This document shows, piece by piece, positions 47,106-59,737 of a stretch of DNA of 64,000 nucleotides. Each line of letters begins with the position of its first letter. Position 1 is the first letter of the stretch. The stretch comes from Ehretia macrophylla. Its lineage: Eukaryota > Streptophyta > Magnoliopsida > Boraginales > Ehretiaceae. The position numbers were made by a program, and so were the translations under genes. The notes under the pieces were generated by a model. It was not told the origin of the DNA. It did no database searches and saw only the letters and a list, made by a program, of their open reading frames with translations. The stretch spans positions 684,501-748,500 of the forward strand of contig CM075767.1 of the NCBI GenBank assembly GCA_037974665.1, written 5' to 3'.

Positions 47106-47531
47106 TCCTCTCCCCCTTAAACTAATTGCGCCCACGCAATTCTTACATGATTCAGCGAATAACTCTGGATAGCGCTCCCGCATCTGATCCTTTCTCTCCC
47201 AAGTAGCATCCTCTAACCCATGATGATCCCACAGAACTTTAACCATCAGAATGCTTTTAGTCCTCAGCTCCTGAACTTTCTGATCCACAATCCGAAGAGG
47301 TTTCTCCGTGTAGGTCAAAGTTTCACTGATCTCTAAAGGCTCGGGCTCAAGAACATGAGAAGGATCTAGCTGATACTTCCGAAGCATAGAAACATGGAAG
47401 ACATCATGAATTCTGCCCAGGCTAGGAGGCAAAGCTAAACGATAAGCCAATTCACAAATGGTTTCAGTTATCTCAAATGGTCCCACATAACGAGGACTGA
47501 GTTTACCTCCTTTACCATGCCGAATCAAGCC
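47055..47531 (-). pseudogene. pol: Tekay B integrase C-terminus and chromodomain-like tail
   Basis: 157-aa open frame: [33 protein letters not shown], then [19 protein letters not shown] and YPELF. The [12 protein letters not shown] pattern is the usual end of Ty3 integrases. The VKVLW...TWE segment is chromodomain-like, a module thought to guide integration by binding chromatin. The upstream part is separated by the F4 solo LTR (47537-52721, inserted at cttgc). The frame passes through the polypurine tract and about 50 bases into the LTR before its stop at 47055. Confidence 0.9.
47106..47141 (-). promoter_or_regulatory. Polypurine tract and upstream stem-loop of Tekay B
   Basis: The minus strand reads AATTGCG-TGGG-CGCAATT (47141-47124, perfect stem), AGTTT, AAGGGGGAGAGGA (47118-47106), then the LTR. 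It overlaps the open pol frame (translated [12 protein letters not shown]). Confidence 0.9.
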
Positions 47532-47536
47532 CTTGC

Positions 47537-50500
47537 TGTAACACCCCGATCCCTCTCGAGACCGGGAGTTATATCAATCAATCTAATCACAACCCAATTC
47601 CCAACCTGGGCATAAAATTTTAGGGAAAGACGGACGGAGTCTCCCCTGTTTCTAGGCAAAATATAAGTCCTGTAATAGCATATAAGTGGACCAGCACCGT
47701 GTCCAACCATACAAACACCTCAAGGCCATCCGAGCCTTGGTTCTCAACAAGCGAACACAAGTAAATATACATACATTTCCAGTTTACAAGCTAACTTATC
47801 TCTTCTCACCTTTGACAAGTACATTCATGCTTGGCAATTAAACTAAACTAACTTATTGCATAGAATAGACTATCATACCATTCTAACTCTTTTCCTTTGG
47901 ACATTACAAACATGCATTGAAGTTAAACTATACTATCCGAATACATAAACTAGCTTATCATACTACTTCATTAATCTAGTAAAACTTATATTACATTTCT
48001 TTTAACATTAAATATGTAACGCCCCGATCCCTCACGAGACCGGAGGCTCTAATAACCATGCTATTCTCAACCCAATACCAAACCCGGTCACAAAATTTTA
48101 GGGGAAAAACGGACAGAGTTTCCCCTGTACTATGGACATTCTGAAAACCTGTAAATTCTCAAATAAGGTAACTACAAGGTAAACAAACTTTTCATGGCTA
48201 AATATTTAAAGATTCACGGCCATCCGAGCCTTGAAGCAAACAACAGTTCCAAAACCACACAAGCATGCAAGTAACTTGTTTATAATATAGTCTAACAACC
48301 ATGCCATTCTAGGATAACATTAAAACATACTTAGAGATAAAACATTCTACACTAAGCCATTCACTCACAAGCATGCAAAGCAACTAGAAATAGAAATATA
48401 AGTTATTACAAGCCATAGAATTACCACTGCTACTACATTATCAGACTTCCAGCTTACATATTACTCAAATACATACATGAGCTTTAAGGCCCCAAAATAG
48501 ATTATACATAGAACAACAAATTCTTCACATAGCAACCAGAAAGCACATCCCCCTCAGACAAAAATCACACAGCAGTTAAGGCAACTCCACCAACTGTGCC
48601 ACCTGAAACATGTTAGCGAGGTATGAGCAACCACTGTTGCCCAGTGAGGGATATAGTCCCGGGGCGTGCAATGCAACAGATAATACAGTTATACAACAAT
48701 ATCACTTAGACAATTTAAGAAGCAATGATAACATAAGTAACCACACATTTAAAAGGATACATTTCACACAATCCCCTATACACCAATCTTCGCTGGTCTT
48801 CATTCACGATCCACGAACCACGAGCACGATCACGATAAGTCGGCATAACCCCAAACACTCCAGTAGGTGTACTCCGGATGTACCCCGATAATCCTACGAC
48901 CCAACATCCCCTGGCAATCTCCGGACCAGGCGAATGAGGGATTAGGGTACGGAGTTTGAATATCCACCGGCAAGCCCTCTGCCGCCCAGCCGATATTCAA
49001 CACATCCGCCCCTGACACTATGGTTGCGCAACCACTATGCAATGCACTTAACGATGGCAAGTTAATAGCAATAATACAAGCATTAACACATATGAGGATC
49101 AACAAAGTAGGTCGACCTCGATGCAATCAGAATAGAACAATTATATAAGCAAATATGCAGTTTTGCAAGGAGACATTACAAAATAACCATAGGATTATAC
49201 CAAAAGCTCCAAATCAACTTAATATCACATATAAACACTCAAGAAGTCATGCCGTGCGTTTAGAAGTGTGACACAACCGAAATTGCACTTAAACTCCTTT
49301 ATTTTACAAACTATTTCTCTTCCAAACCAAAGTTAATGATTTCATTTTCAAAGGAAACTCTCACAACCTTCTAACTAACCCTCAAGGTACCCTCTCAACC
49401 CTCTAACTCATTCAAATGCCCGCGTTTACCCCCGAAAGCCCCAAATTCCCTCTTATGGCTTCAAACTATACCTACCTTATCCGGGCTTCAAACAAGGGTT
49501 ATCAAAGCTTCTATAGCACCTAGGTAGCCTAAGATTACTTGAATTGAAGTCCGAATTCACCCGGATTCGCATTAACGCCGAAAGCCCCAAATTAAAGTCG
49601 ACTATTTTACATTTTTAGCGATTTAAGGACAATGCAAGTGCACGGGGCTATTAGAATACCTTCACTAGCACCTAAAGCATCTATTAGAAGCATGGAATCA
49701 AGCTAATTCGAGCAATTACGCAAAACCCTAGAAAAATGTCACTATTCACCCTAAAAGTCAAACTAACGATTCTAACCGTTTAAATTGCGAAACGATGACT
49801 CAAATATGTTCTCTAGCATTCATATACATGGTATAATAGCATAGATAATTAATACAATAGCATTTGAACACATTTTCAACAAATCAAGTAATTGACAACT
49901 ATTTAGAAATGCAAAAATGAGCCGTGAAATCCCTCACCAATACGCGTAGGAGCACCTAGGAACCTTGCAAACACCCTACACTAGTTGCTCAAGGCTTGGA
50001 GTGGCTTGATTTGGAGAGTTGATGAGCAAAATCTTTTTTTTTTCTCTTCTCCTTGCTCTCGGCCCAGCTACAGTGTTTCTGCCCACTTTTTTTTTCTTTT
50101 GTTTTGTGTTTTGTGAGCCTTAGTTGCTATTTAAGGTTTTTAGTTGGGTGGGGTCAAGCTTGGGTGCTTAAGTGATCTAATATAATGCGCCTATTGAGCT
50201 TAAAACGAGCTTAGATAGTAAAATATATGCTAGCTAATTAATTACCTAAGTTAGTTACGTAACACTATTCATTCAACTACAAAAGTCATTTTCTAAACGA
50301 GCTCTCCTATCGCCTCTAGCTCAAATGCACATTTTTCCCACTACTTTTACAATTAATATGATTTAATAAAAATGCTAATTAACCAATAGAATGCAGTTTA
50401 AAAATGAAGTGAATAGTAACTTAAGAAAGCAGTTAATAAGACATAGAAATAAATGCGCAAACAAAGGATGCAACAGTAATTAAATGCATGGCTAAATCTC

Positions 50501-52721
50501 GGGCGTCACAAAATACATACAACACATGAAACATACATCTTTGCATCTTTGACAACTCAAGCCACATAGCACGCAAAGCAACTCTTCAAGCATGATCTAA
50601 CACCTATCCACGAACTTTCCAGCTAACATGGCATTTCTTGAAATGTGGTGGTGAGGAGTGAGTATACACAACACGTATACTCAGTAAGGGCGAGACAGAT
50701 ATCGAGGTGGAGAGAAAGAAGATCGTGCAATGCAAATAAGACAATTAAGCAATATAGCTGACAAGTATGCAATCATTATAAACAATCAATACAATAAACA
50801 ATTAATGAAAGCATTAACACAACCATTCAAAGTTATACCACACTCTGAAGGCTATGGTTCACTCATACGAGCAATGTACCATACGATTCGATTCCACGAG
50901 CAACTCTCAATCAAGAATTCAATGACGACGCACCGGCCCAACCACCTTATAACTTCCGTTAGAGTACTCCGGACATACTCTGTCAATTCTACGACCCAAA
51001 ACTCCCTGGGCAGCAACCCAAGCGAGAATGGGAATAGGACACGGAGCTAGAGCAACCAACACTGGCAGCCCGAGACTACCCAGAGAGGCCCATCACTCAC
51101 GCGCCTGACACTATGCAATGCGATACAAGATACAAGCAATAAATGAGCGATAGCACAGCAATGCAGATTAGTGGCGATAAACGAGATATCAAGCATTTAC
51201 AATCAATACTAGCATTCAATTAACTTTTCAAGCATAACTATCATTAATAGCAACAAGAACACCAATTAAACAAATAACAGCAGTTCAAACACGAAAACGA
51301 CAAATATCACTATTCAATCTCTAACTTCCAAAGGCAATTACGAGCAAACGAGCTACGGGATTAGGAAACCGATTTCACTACACTCACTTAGGCAGTACAA
51401 GGCACTTTTCTATGTCACTAAACTTCACTTTCTCACCCGAGGCCCGAAAGTCCACCTACTGTGTTTGAACTACAGCTATGCTAACCGGTCATTCAATCAA
51501 CGCCACAACAGCGCCAAAAGTGCTTTCATGCCCTCAATAGCAAAATCCCCAACTCAATTCGAGCACGGTCAACACTTGGTCAAATGGCCCCTTTTCGTTT
51601 CATTGTCTAATTTCCAATTTAACAAAGGTCGATCCGTTTTTATTACACATTTTATCTTTCTATCACTAATGGCACCTATCCAAATCAAATAATCGCAATC
51701 CGGATCAAAATTCGAAATTCTAGGGTTTTACTATTCATAATCACTATTCATTATTCTTCCCTAATTTCAAATACACAATTTCAACCATACAAATTGCTAA
51801 ATAACTATCAAACAATGCTCTACGAACTCAAAGGAAGCTATATCAAGCAATTACAGGCATTATAACACATTATATATAAAATCTAAAAATTTGAAACAAA
51901 AATCAAATTCGAATTTAAATGCACAAAAGCGTGAAAACCCTCACAGAGATTGAAAACCAAGACCCGCAAGGACTCGAGCCACGACCCCCGAGCAATTCCA
52001 CGTATGTTTGTAGAAGAAAAATGCAAAACAATTTTTCTTTCTTTTTTCCTCAAACTTTCGGCCATGGGAGGGGACATAGGGGGAATTTATGGTTTTGTTT
52101 TTTTGATTTTTGCCTTGTTTTATTATTTAAAAGGGTGACAATGGCATTTTGGTCATTTGCAAGGTCAAGCTTAAGTAAAAATTGGTCAAATAAGCTTATT
52201 TTGATGCCATTTAATTTATTCCAAGTTAGAGCAATGCAATTTTAATGAAAATCGACTAAAACTAGCTAATTTAAACTAGAAACATTATTTACAAAATTCG
52301 AGAAATATTTTTCTAACTCTTATTTTCGAAATACTACAATCGAACGGTCAATAAACGATCGCTAATAAAGTGATGAGCAATAATAGAAAACTATAATTTT
52401 TGAAAAGTAGAATAGTAGAATAGTATAAAATTCACTCCGGCTCAGAGTTACTTTTCTCATTTATTTGAAAACCGAGTGATTTTAATGCAAGACAATTAAA
52501 ACCAATTATTAAAATAATCAAAACAATCAAAATAATCAATATTCATTTAAAAAATAATTAATTTAACTATTTCTAGATTATTTTAAAGAATTATGAAGTT
52601 AATGCTAAGTTACAAACAAGCAAGTTAATATAAACACGTAATCAAATACAACTGAACACTAACATTTAAGGAGACACTTAATTAAATACAATTAAATGCA
52701 TGCCGGGTTCGGGTTATCACA
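47537..52721 (-). mobile_element. Solo LTR, family F4, in Tekay B integrase, carrying S6
   Basis: The plus strand runs TGTAACACCCCGATCCC to TTCGGGTTATCACA, flanked by exact cttgc duplications (47532-47536 and 52722-52726). The net length is about 2.68 kb after removing 48015-50510, similar to the copy at 10033-12882. Donor-like CTCT|GTGAGGG at 51944 (sense downward). The acceptor is TTTCAAG ending at 50637 (TTTCAG|G in the other copy). It splits the integrase codons of B. Confidence 0.95.
48015..50510 (-). mobile_element. Solo LTR S6, Tekay (F3) family
   Basis: The plus strand runs TGTAACGCCCCGATCCCTC to TCTCGGGCGTCACA, flanked by exact aaata duplications (48010-48014 and 50511-50515). The host F4 sequence rejoins perfectly ('cattaaatacatacaac', compare 10499). 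2496 bp. Donor-like GTATTG|GTGAGGG at 49937, acceptor-like ATGTTTCAG|GTGGC ending at 48603 (putative intron of 1335 bp). Frame after it: VAQLVELP then stop. GC-rich block at 48830-49126. This is the innermost insertion of its stack. Confidence 0.95.
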
Positions 52722-52726
52722 CTTGC

Positions 52727-54715
52727 AAGGAAAATTTTTCAAAAATACCCGATCCCCTACGGCAAATTTCAAATCACGACGGTGTCTATCTGCATAACTC
52801 TTTTTCCGACTCTGTGCTGTAAGCATTCTTTTTCTGATAAGCTAAACATGATCAATCATTTTGTTCATCTCAGGTAGAAGAGTAGGGTCGATAGTCTTCA
52901 TCTCACCAACCACATCCCAGTAGAGAAGAGACCGGCATTTACGCCCATAAAATGCCTCATAAGGTGTCATACCAATAGTAGCTTGATAACTATTGTTGTA
53001 GGCGAACTCTGCAAGTGGCAAATACTTCTCCCAACTCTTTCCGAAGTCCAAAATACAAGCTCGTAACATATCCTCGAGGATTAAGATAGTTCTCTCAGAT
53101 TGACCATCTGTCTGAGGATGATAAGCTGTACTGAAACTCAAAGTCATGCCCAAAGCTTTCTGAATCTTCTGCCAGAACTGAGATGTAAATCGGGGATCTC
53201 TATTTGACACAATACTCTTTGGAATCCCATGAAGTCTGACAACATTCTCAATATACAACTCTGCTCGCTTATCAAGAGAATCAGTCTTCTTTTTAGCAAT
53301 GAAATGAGAAGTCTTGGTCAATCTATCAACAACAACCCAAACTGAGTCATTACCCTTCGAAGACCTCGGCAAATCAGAGACAAAATCCATGGTAATGTGG
53401 TCCCATTTCCAAACAGGAATGGCCAACGGCTACAACAACCCTGCCGGTCTCTGATTTCGGCTTTAACCTTCTGACAAATAAGACATCTAGCCACATAGTC
53501 GGCAATTTCTCTCTTCATATTGTTCCACCATAAGTTCTGTTTCAAATCTTTATACATTTTTGTACTGCCCGGATGGATGGTATACTTAGAACTATGTGCC
53601 TCAGCAAGAATATCCTTCTTCAGAGTTGGCTCACTCGGAATACAGATTCTGCCTTTGAATTTAAGAAGACCATCATCATGTAATTTGAAATCCGACTCTC
53701 CCCCTTTTGACTCTTCTAAGATTTCCATCAATTGCAGATCAGCCTGTTGAGCCTCTCTAATCCTGGATAATAAAAGAGATTGAATATGCAAACTTGCAAA
53801 TTGAATACCAGAATCTCAAGTGTTGGGCCTCCATAAACATAATTCCTCCATGAACTCCCAAATTTTGATGATTAAACTAGCAACTATAGCCTTTCGGCTT
53901 AAAGCATCAGCAACAATATTAGCCTTACCTGGTAGATAATTGATAGTACAATTATAATCCTCAAGCAACTCCAACCAACGTCTCTGCCTCATATTCAACT
54001 CTTTCTAAGAAAAAAGATATTTTAGACTCTTGTAAACAGTAAAGATTTCAAATTTATTACCCCAAATATAGTGACGCTATTTCTTTAACGCAAGAATGAT
54101 AGCTGCGAGCTCAAGATCGTGCATCGAATAATTGAGTTCATAAGGTTTCAGTTTCCTGGAAGCATAAGCAATAACATTTCCATTCTGCATTAATACGTAG
54201 CCTAGACCCTCCTTCAAAGCATCACTATAGATCACCAGATTATCATAACCCTCAGGGAAAGCAAGAATAGGAGTCGTAGTCAATTTCTTCTTCAATTCCT
54301 GGAAGTTGGCCTCACAATTATTATTCCAGTCAAATATTGTTTTCTTCTAGGTAAGCTGAGTTAAAGGCCCTGCAATTTTAGAGAAATCCTTGACGAATCT
54401 CCGATAATACCCAGCTAAACAAAGGAAGCTACGAATTTCTGTAACCATTTCTGGCCGTTTCCAAGATAATACAACTTCAATATTTGCTGGATCAACAGAA
54501 ATACCATCCCGCGAGATAATGTGACCAAGAAAAGCAACTTGCTTAAGCCAGAATTCACATTTGCTGAATTTTGCAAACAACTGATACTCTTGAAGAGTCT
54601 GTAACACAATTCTGAGATGTTGTTCATGTTCCGCCTCAGATTTAGAATAGACAAGAATATCATCAATAAAGATGACCACAAATTGGTCCAAATAAGGACG
54701 GAATACCCTCTGCAT
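52727..54715 (-). pseudogene. pol: Tekay B pol, RT end, RNase H and integrase
   Basis: Pieces on the minus strand: RT with [19 protein letters not shown] and [14 protein letters not shown] (54715-54347), RNase H ([34 protein letters not shown], 54295-54077), RNase H end ([20 protein letters not shown], 53998-53816), HHCC zinc region (HSSKYTIHPGSTKMY...CLIC, 53791-53460) and integrase core (DFVSDLP, VVDRLTKTSHF, DGQSERT, 53426-52842). Breaks include a TAG in RNase H near 54010 (CAG in A) and a frameshift near 53430. The second catalytic Asp context SDRDPRF reads SNRDPRF (codon 53202-53204), so D to N. Cut by the F4 solo LTR at 52726. Confidence 0.9.
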
Positions 54716-56746
54716 TTAATCCATGAATGCGGCGGGAGCATTAGTTAGTCCAAACGGTAACACAACAAACTCATAATGGCCATAACGAGTTCTGAAAGCA
54801 GTTTTAGGAACATCATCTTTCTTAATCCTCAACTGATAATAGCCTTGCCTCAGATCGAATTTGGAAAATACCTTGGCACCTTGCAATTGATCAAATAACT
54901 CTTCAATTAAAGGCAAATGATATTTGTTTTTAATAGTCACCTGATTAAGACCCCGATAATCAATGCATAAGCGAAGAGACCCATCTTTTTTCTTAACAAA
55001 TAGAACCGGTGCACCCCAAGGTGACGAACTCGGCTGAATGAATCCCTTCTCAAGCAAGCCTTGCAATTGAACTTTCAATTCCTGCAATTCGGGCGGAGCC
55101 ATTCTATACGGAGTCCTAGAGATAGGTGTAGTCCCCGGTAATAAGTCAATCATGAACTCTATCTCTTTATCAGGAGGTAAACTAGGTAATTCCTCAGGAA
55201 AGACCCCCGGAAACTCTCTCACGACAGGTACATCATTCAAGTTCAATTGGTCCACAGGTTGATTAATCAAATATGCAAGATAAGCCTCACAACCCTTGCT
55301 CAATAGTTTAAATGCTCTAATAGAAGAAATAATAGGAGTCCCAGTTGATTTTCTACTACCAATTATTTCAATTACAGGCTGGTCAGGCATTTCTAATCTC
55401 ACAATTTTCTTTCTACAGTCAAGCTGTATATAATAACTCCCCGACCAATCCATCCCCAAGATAATTTCAAAGTCATTGAAGGGTAGAATAGTCAAATCAA
55501 CCGGAAAAACACGACCCTCAATAAAAATATTACATGCTTTGCAAACAGATCTAGTAACAAACTTCGGACCCATAGGAGTATAAACCACAATCTCATGCAA
55601 CAGTTTATCAAGTTTCAGTTTAGCATTTTGTGCACAAGTAGGAGTAATAAATGAATGAGTAGCCCCGGAGTCAATTAAAACCATAACTGATTGATCATTG
55701 AGAAGAAAAGTACCTTCTACTACAGCCGTCATATCCGGAAGCTCCTCTGCATCCAAAGCAAATACACGGGCCTGACCTCGTGGTGCTGGTGCGACAGCTG
55801 GTGCCCTGGTCTGAGAATTCTGAGCCGATGTCTGACCCCTGGTGTTCTTGTATTTCAGACAATCTTTCACTCTGTGCTGGTCACTCCCACAGCCTGTACA
55901 CTTGTTCTGTTTTCTCCAACAAACCTCCTCAGTATGACCCTGACGCTGACAAAAGCTGCACTGCTGGTGACGTCTTAGAGCATTGCCTCCTGAAGGAGCT
56001 CTGAAAGTAGAGGTAGCTGAATTACCCTGCTGCGAATGAGATACCGCTGAACGAGATTGACTCTGAGTCTGACTCTGAACTGGTCGTGCCTGAGTCTGAG
56101 TAGGCCCTGTATAACTCTGAGTTTTCCTCGGTTGTGGACTCTGCCCAACTGAAAAAGTCTGTCTCTGGTACCTCTGACTCTGAGTCTGGAACTGCCGCTT
56201 ACTCGATCGACTAGTCTCGGCTAACACGTCTGCCTTGCGTTTTTCATACCTCGAGGCGGCTCTGACCACTGCAGCATAATTAGGGTAATCATTTGCAGAC
56301 AAATTTAGCATAATATCATTTTTCAACCCCATAATGAATCTCTGCATTTTCATATCCTCAGGTTGTACCAATGCCGGTACATAACGGGAGAGCCTAGTAA
56401 AAGTAGCCTCATATTGGTCCACTGACATATTTCCCTGCTTCAACACTATAAACTCTGCTTGGCGTCTCTCACGGGCAACCACTGATATATATTTGTCTCG
56501 GAATTCACAAAGGAAGTCAGCCCACGAATGATGATCCCTCTCGGCTTCCCATTTCTCGCTAATAGTACACCACCACTCTTCGGTATCACCCTCCAGAAGA
56601 AATGTGGCATAGGTGATTTTTCTCTCATCACTGCACTCGAGAATTGCAGCCACCCTTTCAAACTTCCTCAACCACAATTCAACTTTCATATCATTAGGTT
56701 CTCCAAAGAAGCTGTAGGCCCCGTGATATAAAAATATGTCATACAA
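54716..56746 (-). pseudogene. gag-pol: Tekay B gag-pro-RT, long open frame (676 aa)
   Basis: The longest open frame of the window. Residues about 10-140 are the retrotransposon-gag domain ([54 protein letters not shown]). About 185-245 is a Q/S/T-rich spacer, then two CCHC knuckles ([28 protein letters not shown]). Next come the protease [12 protein letters not shown] and RT fingers and palm ([45 protein letters not shown]). It stops at TAA (54716-54718) where A reads TTA, just before the catalytic FIDDIL. Gag and pol share one frame, as in chromoviruses. The N-terminus is cut off by a frameshift (see 56747-56994). Confidence 0.93.
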
Positions 56747-56994
56747 GTTAACTCCAGTAGCACCACTACCCTCGGCTCTGGCAGCCTGATTACCTCTGGC
56801 AACCCCTATCTGACCCTACCGAGTTACGAACTGGGCAATGGTATTATAGCAGTAGCCATAGTAGCCAGAATCTATGCAGTGCTGGATTCTGGTCCCTGTG
56901 GTGGTGCATTTCCTGCTACACCTGCTTCCTGCCTGGGAACCTCCTCCGGTTCTCTATCAACATTCTGATTCTCAGATCGACGACGGGGTCCCAT
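56747..56994 (-). pseudogene. gag: Tekay B gag N-terminus, out of frame
   Basis: Begins with an ATG at 56994 (MGPRRRSENQN, as in A at 42403). The frame is lost where A reads GTATTCATAACAG (complement near 42255) and B reads GTATTATAGCAG (near 56841-56852), a 1-nt deletion. Further differences lie near 56815. Confidence 0.85.
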
Positions 56995-57365
56995 TCCAGA
57001 TAACTAGAATGCAAAGTATTATGACAAGCATGTGTATAATTCACAGTTAAATCACATAAGAACAAGTTCAAATAAGTTAACATAAGATCGCACATAAGGT
57101 CATACAACACTTTACATATTAAGAAACAAGTAAAACGATTAGTCATACTTTTCATTCTTAACTTTCCACTTTTACACAATAACTCAAATAAGACCTTTCA
57201 CATTCTCGCTTTCATGCCAGCATGTGCTTAATCATTCAATCTTTCTCTTAGCCATTCAAGGAAACATTTATTCACATAATCACACATTAACTCAATAGAC
57301 TCCTTCCCACAGACCGAGAAAATTAACCCGGCTTCATGCATCTATAAGCTCGGATACCACCTAAA
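56995..57365 (-). other. Tekay B leader with mutated primer-binding site
   Basis: 371 bp between the gag start and the 5' LTR. The minus strand at 57359-57348 reads TGGTATCCGAGC, one base different from the initiator-Met-tRNA site of A and the LARD. No ORF. Confidence 0.88.
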
Positions 57366-59732
57366 TGTCACACCCCAACCTAACCCCACGCTAAAGGTTA
57401 AGTTTGGACCCGATAAATAGACAGAGTCTCCTCTGTACCGCGGACACTCTAATAACCTGTAATCGCTCAATATAGCCACAATATACTAAGACAAGCTTTT
57501 ATAACTAAAGTTTAAAAGTTCAAGGCCATCCGAGCCTTGGAGCATACAACAGCTCAAAATCACACAAGCATGCAACCAACTTAACTTCTTCATAAATCCA
57601 TTTATCATGCCATTCTAAAATAACATTGGAACATTCCTAGGAATTGAAACCAAGCATCTTTCGACTTGTAACTACAAGAATATAAATAGCCCTTAGGCCA
57701 CAAAATAGATCATAATATAGCAATACAAGTACGTCATGTAGTAACAAGAAAGCACATCCACCTCAGACAACAAACACACAGCAACTAGGGCAAAGGCTCT
57801 GCCTGTACTTCTTCCTCTTCCACTATCACCTCAACTAGCTGGGGATCACCCTCAGCACTTCCTGAAACATATATCGAGATATGAGCAACCACTGTTGCCC
57901 AGTGAGGGATAAAGTCTCCCGGGGCGTGCAATGCAACAGCTAATATAGTCTAACAATAATAGCAATTAAACCATTCAAGAAATAACAATAGCTTAAGTAA
58001 CCACACATTAAAAGGATACATTACACTTAACCCCAACACTCCAAATCTTCACTTGATCTTCATTCACGATCCACGAACCACGATCTCGATCACGATAAAC
58101 CGGCATAACCCCAAACACTCCAGTGGGTGTAATCCGGATGTACCCCAATAAACCTACGACCCAACACCCCCTGGCAATCTCCGGACCAGGCGAGTGAGGG
58201 AGTAGGGTACGGAGTTTGAATATCCACTGGCAAGCCCTCTACCGCCCAGCCGATATTCAACACAACCGCCCCTGACACTATGGTTGCGTAACCACTATGC
58301 AATGCACTTAACAATGGCAAGTCAATATCAACAATATGATCAATAACACGTAGGAGGATTAACAAAGTAGGTTGAGCTCAGAAAAGTTAGAATAGAAGCA
58401 GTTTATACAAGCAATTAAGCAATTTTACAAAGGAGCATATTCAAGATATCCATAGAATTATGTCAAAAGCTCCAAAACAACTTGAAACCACATTTAAACA
58501 CATAAGGAGTCATGCCAAGGTTTTAGATGCGAGAGACAATCGAATTTACCCTTAAACCCATTTGTTATTCAATCTGTTTTCCTTCCAAACTCAAGATAAT
58601 GTTTCAAATTCGAAGGGAAGCAATACCAATCTTCTAACTAACCCTTAAGGTACCCCTATAACCCTCAAACACATTCAATTACCCACAATTACTCCAAAAG
58701 CCCCAATTTCCCTCTTATAGCATTGAACTACACATACCTCAACTGGGCTTCAAACAAGGGTTAGCAAAGCTTCTATAGCACCTAGGTAGCCTAAGAATAC
58801 CACCTGGATTAGCATTAACCCCGAAACCCCTTTTATAAAGTTGACTATTTCACATTTTATGCAAGTTTAGAGCAATTCGAGTGCACGGGGCTATTGAGGC
58901 ATCTATTAGAAGCATTGAATCAAGCTAATACGCACAATTACACAAAACCCTAGAAATCTCATCACTATTCACCCCTATGAATCAACCATCAATTTCTACC
59001 GTTTAAAATGCGAACTAATGGTTTAAATGTGTTCTCTAGCAACTATTTACAACGTATAATAGCATAGGTAAGCATTACAATAGCATTTGATCATATTTCT
59101 AACAAATCAAGAAATGAGCAACAATTTTAAAATGCACAAATAAGCATGAAAACCCTCACCAATGCGCGCAAGAGCTCTCGGGAGACTAGCAAACACCCTA
59201 AACTACTTGTTCCAAGCTTGGAGAGGCTTGGATTGAAGAGTTGGAGAGCAAAATTTCCTTCTTTTTCCTGTTTGATGCTGTCGGGTTTCAGCTTCTTTTT
59301 TCAGCTTTTATTTTTTTTTTCTTTGTTAGTTATGAGACTAAGTGGTGTGTTGTGTGAGTTTTTATTAAAGGGAGGTCAAGTTGGGTGCTTATGTGGGTTA
59401 TTAAAATGAGTCTAACAAGCTCTAAAACGAGTCTAAGGTGCAAAACGAATGCTAGTTGATTAAAACACTAAGTTAAGTTATGTAACACTATTCGTAGTTT
59501 GCTAAAACATTTTCTAAACGAGTGCTACTATCGCTCCTATCTCAGTTGAACATTTTTCCCATTCCTATAACAATTAATATGATTTAATAAAAATGCTAAT
59601 TCATTAATATAATGGAGTTGAAAAATAGAATGAATAGTAACTAAGAAAGACAACAAGTAAAGCACATAATTAAATGCGCAATTAATGGATGCAACAGTAA
59701 GTGAATGCATGGCAAAAAGCTCGGGCGTCACA
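57366..59732 (-). mobile_element. Tekay B 5' LTR
   Basis: 2367 bp. The plus strand runs TGTCACACCCCAACC to CTCGGGCGTCACA. Donor-like CATTG|GTGAGGG at 59159, acceptor-like ATGTTTCAG|GAAGTG ending at 57862 (putative intron of 1298 bp). The acidic frame is fully open here: SAEGDPQLVEVIVEEEEV then QAEPLP and stop. It has two short deletions relative to B's 3' LTR. The first 110 bases differ at about 10 places from the 3' LTR, mostly C/T or G/A. Confidence 0.93.
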
Positions 59733-59737
59733 CGCCA

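Larger units (their letters stand above)
24492..59732 (-). mobile_element. Tekay/Del-type chromovirus B with nested insertions
   Basis: Minus-strand order: 5' LTR 59732-57366, primer-binding site TGGTATCCGAGC (57359-57348, one mismatch), gag from 56994, PR and RT to 54347, RNase H and integrase to 52727, integrase C-terminus and chromodomain-like tail 47531-47119, polypurine tract 47118-47106, 3' LTR 47105-45245 and 25038-24492. Flanks are tgcca (24487-24491) and cgcca (59733-59737), a 5-bp duplication with one C/T change. Nested insertions: element A (in the 3' LTR) and the F4 solo LTR 47537-52721 (in integrase). Without insertions it is about 10 kb. Frameshifts, nonsense codons and a catalytic-residue change make it inactive. 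Confidence 0.92.

Noticed and set aside
55691..56004. Plus-strand frames of 95 and 74 aa opposite Tekay B gag
   Set aside because: Shadows of the gag-pol coding strand.
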